A stretch of DNA of 64,000 nucleotides from Cyanophora paradoxa (lineage: Eukaryota > Glaucocystophyceae > Cyanophorales > Cyanophoraceae): positions 1 to 64,000 of the forward strand of contig QPMI01000064.1 in NCBI GenBank assembly GCA_004431415.1, in the 5' to 3' direction. Shown piece by piece: positions 1-11,779 of the stretch. The notes under the pieces are model-generated. The model did not search any database. It was given only the letters and a program-made list of their open reading frames with translations, and was not told the origin of the DNA. The position numbers and the translations under genes were made by a program. The stretch's first letter is position 1. Each line of letters starts with the position of its first letter.

Positions 1-1849
1 GAAGCCTGGGGGCGGGGCAGGTGGGCCGGCGCCGAAGTTGGGTACGGCGAAGGAAACGGGGTAGAGGGGCGCACGGGCGACGAGGGCGGCGAGGGCAGCC
101 GCCGGGGCAGTGCCTACGATGAGAGGCAGCCGGGCGCTGGCGGCGCCGGCGACGGCCGCGGCGGCCGCGCAGCCGCTGGCGGGTGGGCGGCGTCAAAGCG
201 TTGGGGGAGGAGCGGAGGGGGCCCGGGGGGGGGGGGGGGGGGGGGGGGGGCGGGAAGAGGGTACCTGGCCCACACGACGGCGGCGTCAGCGGCAGCGGAA
301 GCCGCGTTGGCCCAGGAGCGCTGGTCTGCGGTCCGCGAGTGAGACTCGAGGGGCGCCGCGGGGGCCCTTGGGGCGCACGGGGCAGCCCGAGGGCAGCCAG
401 AGCGCAGCTGAAGAGCGCAGGGCAGGCCTGCAGGACCGCTCCGGCCTGCCGGGCCAGGTTCGGTGGAGGGGAGGGGAGGGGAGGGGCGAGAAGCGGCGGG
501 GAGGGGTACGCACCAGTGGCTGGGCCCGGAGGACGACGTGCACGAGGGGTATGCTGCGGGGACGGTGGGTCGGCGGGGGAGGAGAGGGGTACGCGGGAGG
601 CGGGGGAGGGTACATGGATCGGGCAACCGCGGAGCAGGCGGGCAGGGAAGGCCGGTCGCTGCTGAATGGGAGGGTACCCCTGGGGTTGTAGTCCGCGCGC
701 CCTGGGGTACACGCTCGAAACGGAGGGGGGCACGCGAGGGCGCGAGGGGGGTACCGAGGGCCTCGGACGCGGCCAATAGGGCGAAGCAGGCGAGACCGAC
801 GGCGGCTCCGGCGGCGTAGAGGGGACGGGGCCGGGCCCAGGGCGGGTCGAAGTGCAGGGTACCCAGGAAGGCGAGGAGGAGGAAGGGGTACAGCGCCGCC
901 GCGAGGAAGCCGAGAATGCGGCGGGTGAGGGGGAGGCGCCGGGGGTACAGCAGCGCGAGGGGGGGCGCGGCGAGGGTCCGGAGGAGGAGGGCGCAGAGCG
1001 CGGCCCAGAAGGCGGTGGCGGTCGGCACCCGCCTCGTCTGTCGTTCCGTCAGCTCCGACGCAGGCCGAGCGCGGGGAGGGGTACCTCGGCGTCCGCCCCG
1101 TGGAATGAGAGGGGGTACGGAGGCGCCCAGGATTCGCCGTAGAGGGGGTACGACACGATCACGAGCAGCTCTGCGAGGCGGCCGGCGGCCGGCGCGTCAG
1201 GAAAGATGCGGGGAATGAGCTGGCGGCCGGCTGGGTGGCCGGGCGGGCGCACGGAGGGCTTGGCAGGCGAGCGCCGCCGCGGCTTCCGCGGTGCTCGGGA
1301 GGCGAGCGTCCCATGCGGTGGCGCGCAGGAGGCTGCGGCGCGGGCCCCGGTCCCGCGTCAGCGAACGGCGGGTGCAGCGGGGCCGGCCGGCGCACCGCAA
1401 GAGGGGCCGGCGGCCTCGTCCGAGGCGGCGCGGGCGCGGGCGCGCCTGCGGGCGGCGTCAGCGGGCGCCGCGGGCGCTCGGACCGATGCGGGCAGGCACC
1501 AGGAGGCATCCGGGCGGCCCTCGTCGCCCGTCCCTTCGCCGCCGCCGCCGCCGCCGTCGCTATCCGCTCGCGCCGCATCCTCGAGAGGCGAGCGCCGCCT
1601 GCGCCCGCGGAGGGGCGCGTACGGGTCCAAAACCTCAACGAGACCATTCTCTTCGCCCGCAGCGCGGGCCGAGGAATTCGAAGACGCGAGGCCGAGGCCG
1701 GCGGCAATCGCGGAACACGAAAAGGCGGAAGCTCCTCCGGTCGAAGCGCGGCCGGCGCGACGCAGCGCCGTCACTGGCTGCTGCTGCTGACCCGCGACAG
1801 CTTTTCCCGCGCCGTCCATCGCCCGCGCCGAGCACGCCGCCGACGCCAA
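1..1849 (-). CDS. Multi-span membrane protein, 5' part (runs off the left edge)
   Basis: The best start is ATG at 1849 on minus, opening a low-complexity, Ser/Ala/Arg-rich N-terminus that includes QQQQP and a Gly run. Further exons follow. One near 1250-1130 carries the segment PDAPAAGRLAELLVIV. One near 1028-760 carries two strongly hydrophobic segments, including RRILGFLAAALYPFLLLAFL and a second beginning LYAAGAAVGLACFALL. A short exon near 310-250 and a hydrophobic stretch at the window edge complete the visible part. Introns on this strand begin GTACCCC and are pyrimidine rich, so they appear as GGGGTAC and G-runs on plus. I see two to four membrane spans and no catalytic motif. The layout resembles the N-terminal membrane half of the TmcB-like gene at 12-27 kb, but that is only a guess. 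Exon borders are approximate. Confidence 0.4.
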
Positions 1850-2282
1850 CCGCTCCCGCCAGCCACGGCGCGGTGATCGCTGCCAGCGTCGAGCGTCACC
1901 TCGCCAAGTCGAGCGCTACTGCAGCGGCATGCAGCCGCGCGCTTCTCGACGGTGGCTGCATGCGCGTGCGAGAAGAAATAGTGACCCCCGCAGATCGAAT
2001 GGCTCAGACTCGCGGAGTCTTGTGACGCGTACCCCCCCCCCGTAAGAGCAGTGACTTCGATCATGATCAGCAATCTCCTAGTCGAGGTCTCCCCGAGCGG
2101 TCTCTTGAGCGCGAGATGCTACAGATGATCATGACACACCGCGCGCGTCTCGTGCCGCCAGCCGAGGTGGCTCTTAAAGGCGTACCCCTTTCCCTGGTCA
2201 TCTTCGAGCGTTACCGTGGCTCCTGGCGGCCTTCGCGGGTAGCAAGGAAGGCGAGCGTTAGCTTTCGCATCGTCGACCGAGC
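1850..2282. promoter_or_regulatory. Divergent intergenic region
   Basis: This stretch separates the start of the minus-strand membrane protein gene from the plus-strand gene starting at 2283. It has lower G+C than the flanking exons and several short GATC-containing palindromes around 2060-2135. I see no TATA box in a convincing position and no RNA gene. Its role as a shared promoter is inferred only from the divergent arrangement. Confidence 0.3.
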
Positions 2283-5200
2283 ATGTCGAACGCGAAGTTC
2301 AAGGCTGCGGCCGCCCAAGTGGCGGCCGCGGCCAAGGTCGACGTCGCGGATGTGGTGCTGGCAGCGGCGAATCGGGACCCCAACCTGCACCCGGGCACCG
2401 ACAAGGAGTGGGTCGCACCCGACGGGACCAAGACCGGCATCTTCATCCGCGTGCGCCGCGCCGGCGCCCCCCGCGGCCGACATCAGCGCTAGCTAGCGTC
2501 GACTCTAGCTTGTACTGATAGCTATAGTGCTGACGCGGCTCTGCGGGCGCGGCCTGGGGCGTCGCAAGAGCAGGATCCAGGAAACACAGTGTCGCCGGTG
2601 TTTGTGTCGCACGTCGAGCACTATCTCAAGCAGCTTTGGAACAACATGGTCGGCAACAAGCTCATCAAGACTATTGCCGTGCGCGGCCTTCCAGGCTTAA
2701 GCTTACGCTTCACAGCGCCATTGCCACTTTACAGCGCCGCTCACAGCGCCTCATGGTGCGCAGACGACCAATTCGCCCTTGGCTCAAACGAAAGGCTACA
2801 AGGTCAGGCGGCGCCTTTCGATTTCCCGCCTGGCCGTAATCACTCTAGATCATCATTTGGCGCAGATGATCATCGTGCGGCCCAGCATCATGGCCATCAA
2901 GGGAACCCTGGACCAGCACAGCAAGGCTGACTGGAAGTGCGTTCGCGGCCGCGGCCGCGGCCGGCCTAGGCCTGCCCGCCGGCGCCGGCGCCCTGGGCTG
3001 ATCATGAGCGCCGCCCCGCAGACCCGTGCTGGATGTGGCAGAGGCGATCAAGAACATGCCGGCCACGACTGCGGGCGCAGATCTCCAGCGAGCGAAGGAC
3101 ACCCTGCTCAGCGCCTGGAACGGCGTCATGGACAAGTGAGCGCGGTCCCTCTAGAGATCTCAACCGCCGCTCGCCACCAATGACGCGCGCCCGCGCCCGC
3201 TCTCAGGTATGCGGACTGCAGGGGAGACGCGAATTTAACCGCTTCTAAGAACCTGAAACCTGAATCCAAGTGCCTCATTCCGGTGCGTCCCGCGAGATTC
3301 GCGCCAGTGACGCCCCCCCCCCCCCCCCCCTCCCCCCCCCTCCCCCGCCCCGGCACGCCCTCCCCTCCACCCCTGCGGCTCGCTCTGACAGCGCCTGTTG
3401 CGAGCGCAGACGATTCACGACTTCCTGGGCCACCACTCGTCCGATAACATGAGCAAGCTGCAGGCACGCAGCGCCGCCTTATAGTTAGCGTGCACGGGGT
3501 GCCTTAAGCTCGTGCTTATTTCAAGTTCCCCGCGCCAGCACTTTGCGGCTCAGATTCACCGGTTCCTCGACAACACGCCGCAATGTGCGCAGTTTAAAGC
3601 TTTGCGTCAGGCAATCCAATCGTCGCCCACCCTGCTCACTTTCCCCCCCCTCCCCCTCCCCCGTACCCCCCCCTCCTCCTGCATCGGGCTCCCCTCCGGC
3701 CAGTATTTCTCAATATGTGGTCGGAGGGTTCAGCCGTGCGCCGGCGCTGCGCCCCGCCTCCCTTTTCCCGCTGATGCACCTTCGGCGCCCCGTGCCTGCT
3801 GCAGACGCCAATGAATGTCGACGTCGACGCGGCCTCTACCCCCGGCCAGGGCGCTCCCTCCGTCCTGGTCTTCCACGCGGTACCCCTTTCAAGCTTGCGA
3901 GTCCTCCCGTCCGGCGCTGCGCGGCTGACCGCCTCCTCGCCTTCCCCCCCCCCCCCCCCCCTCGCTTCTAGAGCATGTCAGACATGCCCTGGGTTCCCCA
4001 CATGCCCGTGAGTACCGCCTGCAGCCCCTAGGCCTGCTACCTCTGTTATTTCAACCCCCCCCTCCTCCTCCCCCCCCCCATCCGCTGACCTGTGTGACTC
4101 AGAACCCGAACCCGAAAGTGGCTACTCGGGGTCGCTCGAACGACGTGTGGAAGCCCCCCATCTTTGACGAGGACGTTCAAGAGGCCCCGCCGGTGGCCAA
4201 GACCACGTTCCCTGCATACGTACGTCCGCCCCCTCATTCAATTTGCTCTCCCCTCCGGAAAACTCTATATATACATTGATTCTCGTACGCGTCAACCGCA
4301 GCTCGGTCTCGGACACGGTAATGTCCTACCCTCCCCCCCTGACTTCGTCCGGCTCCGGTTTCGTATACGTAGCCTCGCCTTTCTAACTTGACCCTCGCAT
4401 GCCGCAGAGCTTCTTCACGGCCTTCACCGGCTGCAAGGTGGGTCTCCAGATCCCGCCAGCTGCGGCGGCATGCGTCTTACACTCGATGCGCCCTCTGAAC
4501 TCGAATGGGCAGGCATCCAGCCACCGGATCCGCACACAGCGATGAAGGCCACCCACCCTTGGAATTCTGCAATAGGATCCGGTGGGGCTTATAATTACCC
4601 GCCTGCATTTTTCTCGACTTCGGTTTAAATCCTCGCTGCACGGTGTCAGTAATGGACCAAATGAGACACTGCAGCGTGAACCTCAAGACGTTTGAAACCG
4701 GCCTCAGGCTCAGACTCAACGGGGACTGGTTCCCGTTCAGGGTCCGATCCGATGATCGCGTTTCCGCTCATGATCATTCTTTAACATCGCGAGCAGGCGC
4801 TCGAGGAGTGGAAGACTGTGGGCCTCTACCCCAACATCGGCGAGCCAAGCCCGCAAGAGACTGCCCCGGCGTGCTTCGACCGGGGAGTCGTGCGTGCAAA
4901 TTAAAACGCCGCCGCGATCTATCCTTGCGCGCGTCTGGCTCAGGCTCAGAGGCTGCACGGCAGGACACGTGTGCGCTGACGGAAAACAACCTGCGCGCCG
5001 CGCACACGTTTGACACGGGCGAGCGGGTCGATTTCCGCGCCGCCTACACAGGTGCGTTCGCATCCCGGCCGCAGAGTCCGTGTGCATTCGACCCGCGAAT
5101 CCGCTGATCTCGTATTTATGAGCAGGGCTCCCGAACTGCGAGCTGGACTCCGACGTGCTGGAGCTGGATGCGGGCGGGGACGACGTGAGTGATCCCGAGG

Positions 5201-5442
5201 AGGTCGCCGGGGTGACCCCCTACGCAGCAGCGGCCTGCGGCGACGACTGCGGCTGCGGCTGCGGCTGCGGCGGGGCGGCGACGGCGGCCGGCTTCGAGGA
5301 CGGGGCGGGGGAGGCGGTCGAGGAGGGCTCGGCGGGGGCTTCGGCCCTGGATGCCTTCGCGGAGGCCGCGGCCGGCGGGGCGGCCGGGCCGCCCTGGGGC
5401 CTGGAGGGCGATCGCGAGCTCGGGCACGGCGCCCTCCTGTAG
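2283..5442 (+). CDS. Unrecognised intron-rich protein with Cys/Gly-rich acidic C-terminus
   Basis: Start ATG 2283 gives an Ala-rich N-terminus (MSNAKFKAAAAQVAAAAKVD). Exon 1 joins in phase from the donor at about 2450 to an acceptor ending at 2573. Later coding exons include one with VFVSHVEHYLKQLWNNMVG, one with MIIVRPSIMAIKGTLDQHSK, one with VLDVAEAIKNMPATTAG, and one ending at 3463 that leaves through a GC donor (CAG|GCACGC). Others carry IHRFLDNTPQCAQFKALRQ, FDEDVQEAPP, FFTAFTGCK and EEWKTVGLYPNIGEP. The last exon (about 5128-5442) is acidic and contains a CGDDCGCGCGCGG cluster, then Ala/Gly-rich sequence and a TAG at 5440-5442. I do not recognise the family and see no signal peptide or membrane span. 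The middle exons (3.5-4.3 kb) are the least certain, and two adjacent genes are possible. Confidence 0.5.
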
Positions 5443-6372
5443 TCCGATATATAGTGTCGTGTCTCGACTGATCCGAATAGGATTCAACAGTAAGAGAACT
5501 TCGGAAACCACAGTATACGTAGGACGCTAGCCTAGTAGCGGACCTAGTCCTAGTCCAGTATACGTACTGAATGAAACCGACTCAATGACTGCAGCCTACC
5601 TGCGCATGCGCATGCGCAAAAAAGTTTTACGCTCCATCAAAATCGGCTGACAGCACAGCCTAATTCAAGCTAACTTTAGTAACTTGTCATCATGAATCTC
5701 TACGTATACACATGCGTTAGCATGCAATCACAATAGATCTTGAGCTACGTAAACGCGAACGAAACTCGTACGTATACACCGTCTACGTATACGTGTACTT
5801 GATCATGAACTGAACGGAGTCGAAACGGAGGCATCTAGATCTGCTGATCATGATCATGGCACTGTTACTAAGCTTAAGCTTACTAAGTTACGGGACGCAA
5901 CAGTCGTCCCCTCCGAGGCTGGGTATAAGTAGACAGTACGGGCCAAGGATACACAATAGTATGAATCGAAAGCTCTTAATTGGAGTGCTGAAAAGTTCTA
6001 CGTAAATTAAATTAGTGACTGTATCATCAAATGGCCATGGGCCGTGGGCGGATAGGCCCCGGGGGCTGCATAACTTCAACTCGAAAGCCCGCCACTGGCC
6101 ACAGAGTGGTACTGGTACAACAGAGCAATACAATAGCACTGCCACGGTAGAAATAATGCATATGAGAATAATGCACGCAGCTGCGATGCAAAGCTTATTA
6201 GAAATCTATAGAAAGAAAGATCTATAGCTAGCTATAGAAATTGAAAGATCTATAGCTAGCTATAGAGCGAAACGAAACGATCGAATTCGAAAGTGGCTGA
6301 GGCGCAAGTAAAATACACGGGGTCCGGTCGGCTGCAGCTGCCCTAAGAGCCCCGGGTTCGAAGTTCGAAGGG
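5443..6372. other. Intergenic, AT-richer, palindrome-rich
   Basis: There is no coding signal on either strand. The stretch is rich in short palindromes built on TACGTA, GATC and AGCTT. It contains a near-duplicate of an AGATCTATAGCTAGCTATAG unit at about 6217-6237 and 6246-6266. The same AGATCTATAGCTAG core returns at about 6748-6762 inside the last intron of the next gene, suggesting a dispersed small repeat. Confidence 0.5.
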
Positions 6373-7716
6373 CTAGTGGCATGCGGTGCACCGGTCGAAG
6401 GAGCGTCGAGGGGGGGCGACCACCGGCTGGCCATGGCCATGGGGGCCGAGGCGCGGCCGCCGGGCTTCGCCGGCCGCGGGCTCTGCGATTCCGGCCGAGC
6501 GCGCGTGCTCGACCGCCACGCGGCGAAGGAACTGGGAGTGTCCGCAGGGGGGCAGGAAGGGGAGGAGGGCGCCGGGAGTCAGCGGCTTCGGCAGGATCCC
6601 GTCGAACAGGGGTACGGCGGAGCCGGGGGCGGGACCCCTGCGGCCCGCGCAGCCGTCCTCGAGGAGCTCCGGGGCCGTCGTCCTGCGGGCAAGGCGGGTG
6701 GGCTCAGGCGGGGCTCACGATCAGGTCACGCGAGAGGAAGATCTAGAAGGGGAAGAGATCTATAGCTAGGGGTCGGATCCGGATCTGAGCGCACCAGGCC
6801 AGGATGAGGGCCCGGCGCACCGGCGCCGGCATGCGCACCGGCGCCGGTTCGAATCCGCGATCGATATCTTCGTCCGCTTGCGCGTGCCTTTGCACCTGCA
6901 ATTGCAGCCGAGCGTGCCTAGCCAGCTCGAGGTCGAGCTGGAGCTCTCGGATGCGCCGCGCGGCTTCTTTCCCGCCCATCCTGGGCATCTCCTGCACGAT
7001 CGTAAGTCCAGCCGCAGGAACCAAGAGCGCGAATCTAGGAACGGGCGCGCGCGGGCGGCCGGGGCCCGGGGGCCCCGGCCCGACCCGCGAGTTCGAATTC
7101 GGACGTGTACGCGTACGCGCACGCACCAGATCCATGATGATCAGATCGAAGGCGGCCTCGCGGCAGGCCTCGAGGGCCTCCAGGCCGTCACGGGCGGTCA
7201 TGATCACCGCCTCGCAGGGCGCGCGCTCGAGCGCGGCCGCCTCATATGCATGGGCAAGCTCGCGCGATCCTCCGCCGCATCTGCAGGCGCAGCCCATGGC
7301 CAGCGCCCGACTCGCCGCTTCGGAGGCGGCCCTCGCACAGACGCGGCGATTCACTGCGTTCGCGCGCGCGCTGAAGGTCAGCGATCAATCGGATTCCGGA
7401 AGCCGTGCCTCCCTAGTAATAATTACTCGAGCTCGCGGCGGCTCACCAGGATCATCGTCGCACACCTGCGACCGCGCTCAAAAATCAGCATGCGCAATTG
7501 CAAGTGAAAACGCAATCGATGATTATGAGAGCGACCATGGCCAGCGCGGCGCATGCGCACCAGGATGCGCATTCTCCGGCCTGGGGACCGAAGATTCCGC
7601 GGCCGCGGCCGGGGGTTCCAGGGCCGCGGCCGGGCGGCCCGCAAGCGCCCACGCTCCGAGGCTCGCGGTCGCCGAGTCGCGCGCGCAGAGTGAATGCGGC
7701 TGAGCGCTGAAGTCAC
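6373..7716 (-). CDS. Response-regulator receiver (CheY-like) protein, five exons
   Basis: This is a phosphoacceptor receiver domain of a two-component or phosphorelay pathway, probably nuclear or cytosolic. Exons on minus are (7716 or 7572)-7561, 7465-7447 (only 19 bases), 7353-7127, 6991-6795 and 6682-6373. From ATG 7572 they total 765 bases (254 aa) with phase kept at every join; an in-frame ATG at 7716 adds 48 basic residues. Joined, the domain starts MRILVCDDDPVNRRV, giving the acidic DD pocket. Next come MTARDGLEAL and AFDLIIMDLEMPRMGG, with Asp in IIMD as the phosphorylation site. ALILAWT is the beta-4 region, and FDGILPKPLTP carries the conserved Lys. An Arg/Pro/His-rich tail ends in CTACH-stop. 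No kinase, DNA-binding or output domain follows, so it looks like a single-domain regulator. The segment between RIREL and VRRALILA is longer than usual and may hide another intron. Confidence 0.8.
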
Positions 7717-9926
7717 CTGCTTCTGCAGATGCTGGCTGGCTGCGCGCGCGCGCCTGGCCGCACGGGCCCGCGGCTCCAGCTGGGCTGAGCTGGAATCTGC
7801 TGCTGGATTCGCGGGCCTTCGCTGCAGCGAGCTGCAGCGAGCTACGATCGCGAGCTTTCAGCTTAAGCGCTTCGATCGATCGCGCGCTACGACTAGCCGC
7901 GTCGCCGCGGCGTCGGCCGAGCTGTATATATCTAGGTGCGCAAGATATCGATATCGATGCGGCCGCGCGCGCGCGCGCGCGCGCGGCTGCACTCTCCGAG
8001 GCTCGCCGAGGCGCGCCGAGCGCATGCTGAATGGCCATTGCAGGCCTCTAGACCTCTGCAGGTCCCCGACGGTCTCTGAGGAGTCTCTGCAGACGTATTA
8101 CGGTACGCGTCGACTGCAGACTTATAATTAGTCTGCAGTGACTCTGCAGTGAAAAGGCAGCTGCTAGCGCTGGGCCAGTGCTGGGCCAGTGGGCCACTGC
8201 TGGGCAGTGCTGGCTGATGAATCAGCCAGGCTAGCGCTGATGAAACCGACGCCGCGGCGACGCGCGCGCGTCCGACCGACTCCGACGATCCTAGGGACCT
8301 AGACTCCTAGGCCTTTCGTCTGGAATTTCGAACTTCGATTAAGGCCCCGCCGCCCCGGCCCGGGGGCCGGGGCTTAGGGTTGCGCTTTACTTTTACCGGT
8401 AAACCGAGGTATTACCTTTACTCGGTAATACTCGTACCTTACTCGGACCCCGACCGAGTAATACTCGAGTAAATAAGAGGGGGTACACCGCTGCAGACAC
8501 GTCAGGGGGGAGGGGCAGGCTCTAGCAGCGCGGGGAGCGCAGTTTGGCGCATATAGCGTTGATCAGCTATCGATTCAGAAGCTTTCCAGCCGGGTTGCGC
8601 TGGCTCACGTCGCAGGACATGCCTCCGCCTCAGCTCGAGCTCAGTGGACCGGGGGGGGAGGAGCGGTGTTTACTCGGTAATACTCGGGGTAATACTTTCA
8701 GTACTTTACCCTTACTCGGCCCGGACGGGGTATTACCGGAGTAAGCCCAACCCTACCGGGGCTCGGGCCGGTCGGGCCGGTCCCCGGGCCCCCGGCCCGG
8801 GGGCTTTTTTCTTTCTTTCCTTTCCATGTTCTTTCCATGGGAATTTATGGCATCGAAACTTCTGCAGCTGATTCGAAAGAAGCTTACTAAGTTAAGCTTA
8901 CTGTAGCTAGTAAGTTAGGTTGACTTCAAGCTTAAGTTCAACGGTTCTAGAACTTGACTAGGCAGTTAAACGTTGGAACCAGTGTTGCTGAAATTTTATT
9001 ATCCCAAAATGCCCTGTAAATTTTCAGTAAACTTTCGAAAACTTTCAGCAAATATTTTCACCCATACAAAGTTTACTTGCACAGCGAAAGTGACACGTTT
9101 CTCTGCAGAGAAGCCTCCAGACACGAGCGATATGCGTTAGCATGTCATCGACAACCTTTGTATTACAAGTGTACGAGGTGCAGATGTATCTTTGCCGTTC
9201 TTTTCACGTTGGGGAGGGGGGTACGGTTCCTGAACTTCGGAAAAATGCAACTCTGGTCTCTTGACACCAGCAGAGACCGCCAGAATGTGTCAAGGCCTCC
9301 ATAGTCTCGTATTTCGACGGATTTGACCCTCGTTTATGGCGTGAAACGCCCCCAGAATGGCCTCTTCAAGGGTACCCCCCTTGCAAATTTATTGAAAGTT
9401 TTCATTGCTCATTTTGGAGGTGAAAATTTACTGAAAATTTACATGAAAATTTTCAAGTTGAAAGTTTGGAAAGTGAAAGTTTAGCATCACTGGTTGGAAC
9501 TTGGAGCTTGGAGGCTGGAGCCTCCTCAGCCTGGAGCTCGAGGCTTGGAAGTTGGAGCTCGAGCCCAGAAGTTCATCTCGGAGGCTCTAAACGTCACCGT
9601 GGCACGCTTACCAGTGCTACCAGTGCCTACCACGTGGACGGTGGACCGTGTGGTCCCTTCGCGCTCGTCGCCGTACGGTAGCGGCCGCCGGCCGTACTAG
9701 GCTGCCTAGGCACTGCCACACTGCAGCTGGTTGGCATGCGCAGTGGTATGCCCCGGCCCCCGAGGCAATGCGAGACAGTAGTAGCCTTGTAGGCAGTGGT
9801 AGCAGAGACCGCAGCAGACTTGGCTGAGTGGGCAACGTACATAGCAACATAGTTTGAATCAAGTTCCACTCAGTGTGACTATGCAGAGCTGCTAGATGGG
9901 GGCGGGTCGGGGGCCGAGGCTCCCCC
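7717..9926. other. Gene-poor stretch with repeats
   Basis: I found no convincing exon. Open frames at 7523-8131 are arginine/alanine-rich GC artefacts. Contents include a GC dinucleotide run near 7965-7986, a TGGGCCAGTGC palindromic cluster at 8165-8225, the inverted-repeat element at 8340-8806, an AT-rich block at 8880-9480, and a purine-rich run of GGAGCTTGGAGG-type repeats at 9495-9570. Confidence 0.5.
8340..8806. mobile_element. Candidate MITE-like element with long degenerate inverted arms
   Basis: The left arm (about 8340-8482) runs GGCCCGGGGGCCGGGG, then TTAGGGTTG, then a series of TTTACTCGGTAATACTCG and related words. The right arm (about 8667-8806) carries the same words in reverse complement and reverse order: CGGTAATACTCGGGGTAATAC, then GGAGTAAGCCCAACCCTA, then GGGCCCCCGGCCCGGG. 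Each arm is itself full of small palindromes. No open frame lies between the arms. The size (about 470 bases) and absence of coding capacity fit a non-autonomous DNA element. I could not identify a clean target-site duplication. Confidence 0.4.
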
Positions 9927-11779
9927 TTAAAGAATGTGCTTGAACTGAGCGTAATCCGGGTTCAGCTTCGCAGTCTTGATCATCCCGCTGACAAGACAGT
10001 TGAAGTCCACGAACTGTGTACCCCGATGGGTTAGGGGGTACCGGGACGCGACCGGGATCGGGGGGGGGTACCTTGCCGATGATGCGGGTGAGGAGGGCGT
10101 AGCCACCAGTGTCGCGCCACGTGACGCGCCCCAGCGAGTTGATGATGACCTGCGGGGGTTCCCCCTTCAAAAAGGGGTACGCGGTGCGCGGAAGGGGGTA
10201 CGAGCCTTCGCGACGTCGTCCGACTCGACGCCAAAGATGTCTAAGGGGGGGTATGATGTCGGCGCATGATAAATCAATGAAGAGGGGTACGCGGACTCAG
10301 GAACTCGAAGATCTTGAGCTTGGGTGCCTCCTTGTAGAAGCCCGAGCGCGTGTAGGAGGGCTGGCACGCCAGCACGTCGATGCCGTGCTCTGCGGGGGGT
10401 ACGTCAATGCGTGTGGGAGGGGTGGGGTACGCCGGCGGGCGTCCGGACCGGCGGCCTCGATGGCGAGTGACGCGGCGAGGGAGGATACGTAGGCCTTCCC
10501 GGCCCCGTACATGATGCTGGCCGGGGCGGGGAAGTAGCCGGCCTGGGGTACGGAATTCGTCCGTCGGTCCGTTGGTCGGGGGTACGGGTACGGGTGCTGA
10601 TGGGGGGTACGCACGGCGGAGGAGGTGAACGCGATGCAGCCGCGCTGCTTGTTCTTAATCATCTCGCAGTAGAAATGCTGCGAGACCTGCGCGTACCCCC
10701 CCCGACGGTCGGCGGCGATTGCGCCCCGCGGCGCGTCCCAGGCGCACGCGGGTAGCCGAAATCGCGTTGCACTCGACGTTCTTCAGTTGGTCCTCGATCG
10801 AAAGCTTGCGGTACGACTGGGGTACGGCGCGCTTAAACGGGGGGCGGGGGGGGGGTCGGTGAGGGGTACGCGCGCACGCCAAACTTGAGGTACCCCGCGT
10901 TGCAGAAGACGCACTGGATGCTGATGTCCTTGGTGCCCTGCGGGCGCCGGGGTCAGGGGGCGAGCGAGAGAGCGCCACCGGGGCGCCGGCTCGAATCCGG
11001 GGCGCGCCTCGATGATCTTGGGCATGTACCCCTGCCCGCCGATGCTGCTGAGGTCCACGCCGATGGCGCGGAACTCTAGGTCCTTGTACCTGCGATCGAA
11101 TTGCGGATCAAATGTCCGCGGCGGGGTGAACGGCATGAGCGAGGCGTGCTCTCACTTCGCGGCGAGCTCCTTCTGCGTCTTCGTGAGGTCCTCGTTGTCA
11201 ATGGCGACGAGAACGACGTTGAGGCCCTGCGGCGGGCGTTCGGGTGCGCGGCGCACACGCGGCGGAGCGGTTCGGCGGGCGGGCGGGCCGCGCGCCATCT
11301 TCGCGAGGCGCTCGGCGATGGCCTTTCCGATGCCACTCGACGAGCCCGTGACGAGGCCCCACGTCGCCTTGTACTTCTTCTTCAAGTTCTGGTTCGGCAG
11401 GATGCTTGCCCACATGAGCGGCACTGCGCGGCGGCGTGAGCGACGGACGGCGTGAGACGGACGGTCCAATCGAATCACAAAGCCGAACTGGCCGGCAGCC
11501 CGCGGCCCGCGGCGGCGTCGCGCTGACGCCAACTCCCGCGGTTGCCGGCGGCGGCGGGCGGCGCGCGCACCGAGGTACGATGCGATGGTGAAGATCGACA
11601 TGAGCGCGAGGATGGTCTTCGACCAGCACCACGCCTCGCCGAGCATCGCCCTGGCGTTTGGTCGGCCGGCGCACCGGCCCAGCGGGAGGGGCTGCGGACC
11701 AGTACTTCGGGTCCATGCTGTGGTACAACTTATCTTGCACAAGCAGGAACTTCTCCTGCGCCTGCGCCAGGTACTCCAT
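9927..11779 (-). CDS. Short-chain dehydrogenase/reductase, close to very-long-chain 3-oxoacyl-CoA reductase
   Basis: This is an NAD(P)H-dependent reductase of the SDR superfamily, probably ER-membrane bound and acting in fatty-acid elongation (HSD17B12/KCR group). A sphingoid-base or steroid reductase is the alternative. Start ATG 11779 gives MEYLAQAQEKFLLVQDKLY. After one intron comes a hydrophobic anchor (SKTILALMSIFTIASYL), then KATWGLVTGSSSGIGKAIAE, which is the TGxxxGIG cofactor loop. The exons after it give FRAIGVDLSSIGG, the NAG motif (VFCNAGYLKFG), IAFTSSA with the catalytic Ser, and SIMYGAGKAYVSS, the YxxxK pair. C-terminal exons include IDVLACQPSYTRSGFYK and TWRDTGGYALLTRIIGK. The stop is TAA at 9929-9927 after QFKHIL. 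At least nine short introns interrupt it, mostly with GTACCCC or GTGMG donors; the intron at about 11005 contains a GGATTCGAGCC tRNA-B-box-like word. Confidence 0.87.

Noticed and set aside
223-250. Homopolymer runs as assembly gap filling
   Set aside because: They are C or G (never N), vary in length, and follow the coding strand of the local gene, so they look biological, though exact lengths may be wrong.
6340-6372. Possible tRNA gene (GGGTTCGAAGTTCGAAGG)
   Set aside because: Only a B-box-like word. No acceptor-stem pairing, A box or anticodon arm could be placed upstream. The other B-box-like words in introns fail the same test.
7523-8131. Open frames on both strands upstream of the receiver exons
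   Set aside because: They do not join in phase to the receiver and contain no histidine-kinase motif, so I did not extend the gene into a hybrid kinase.
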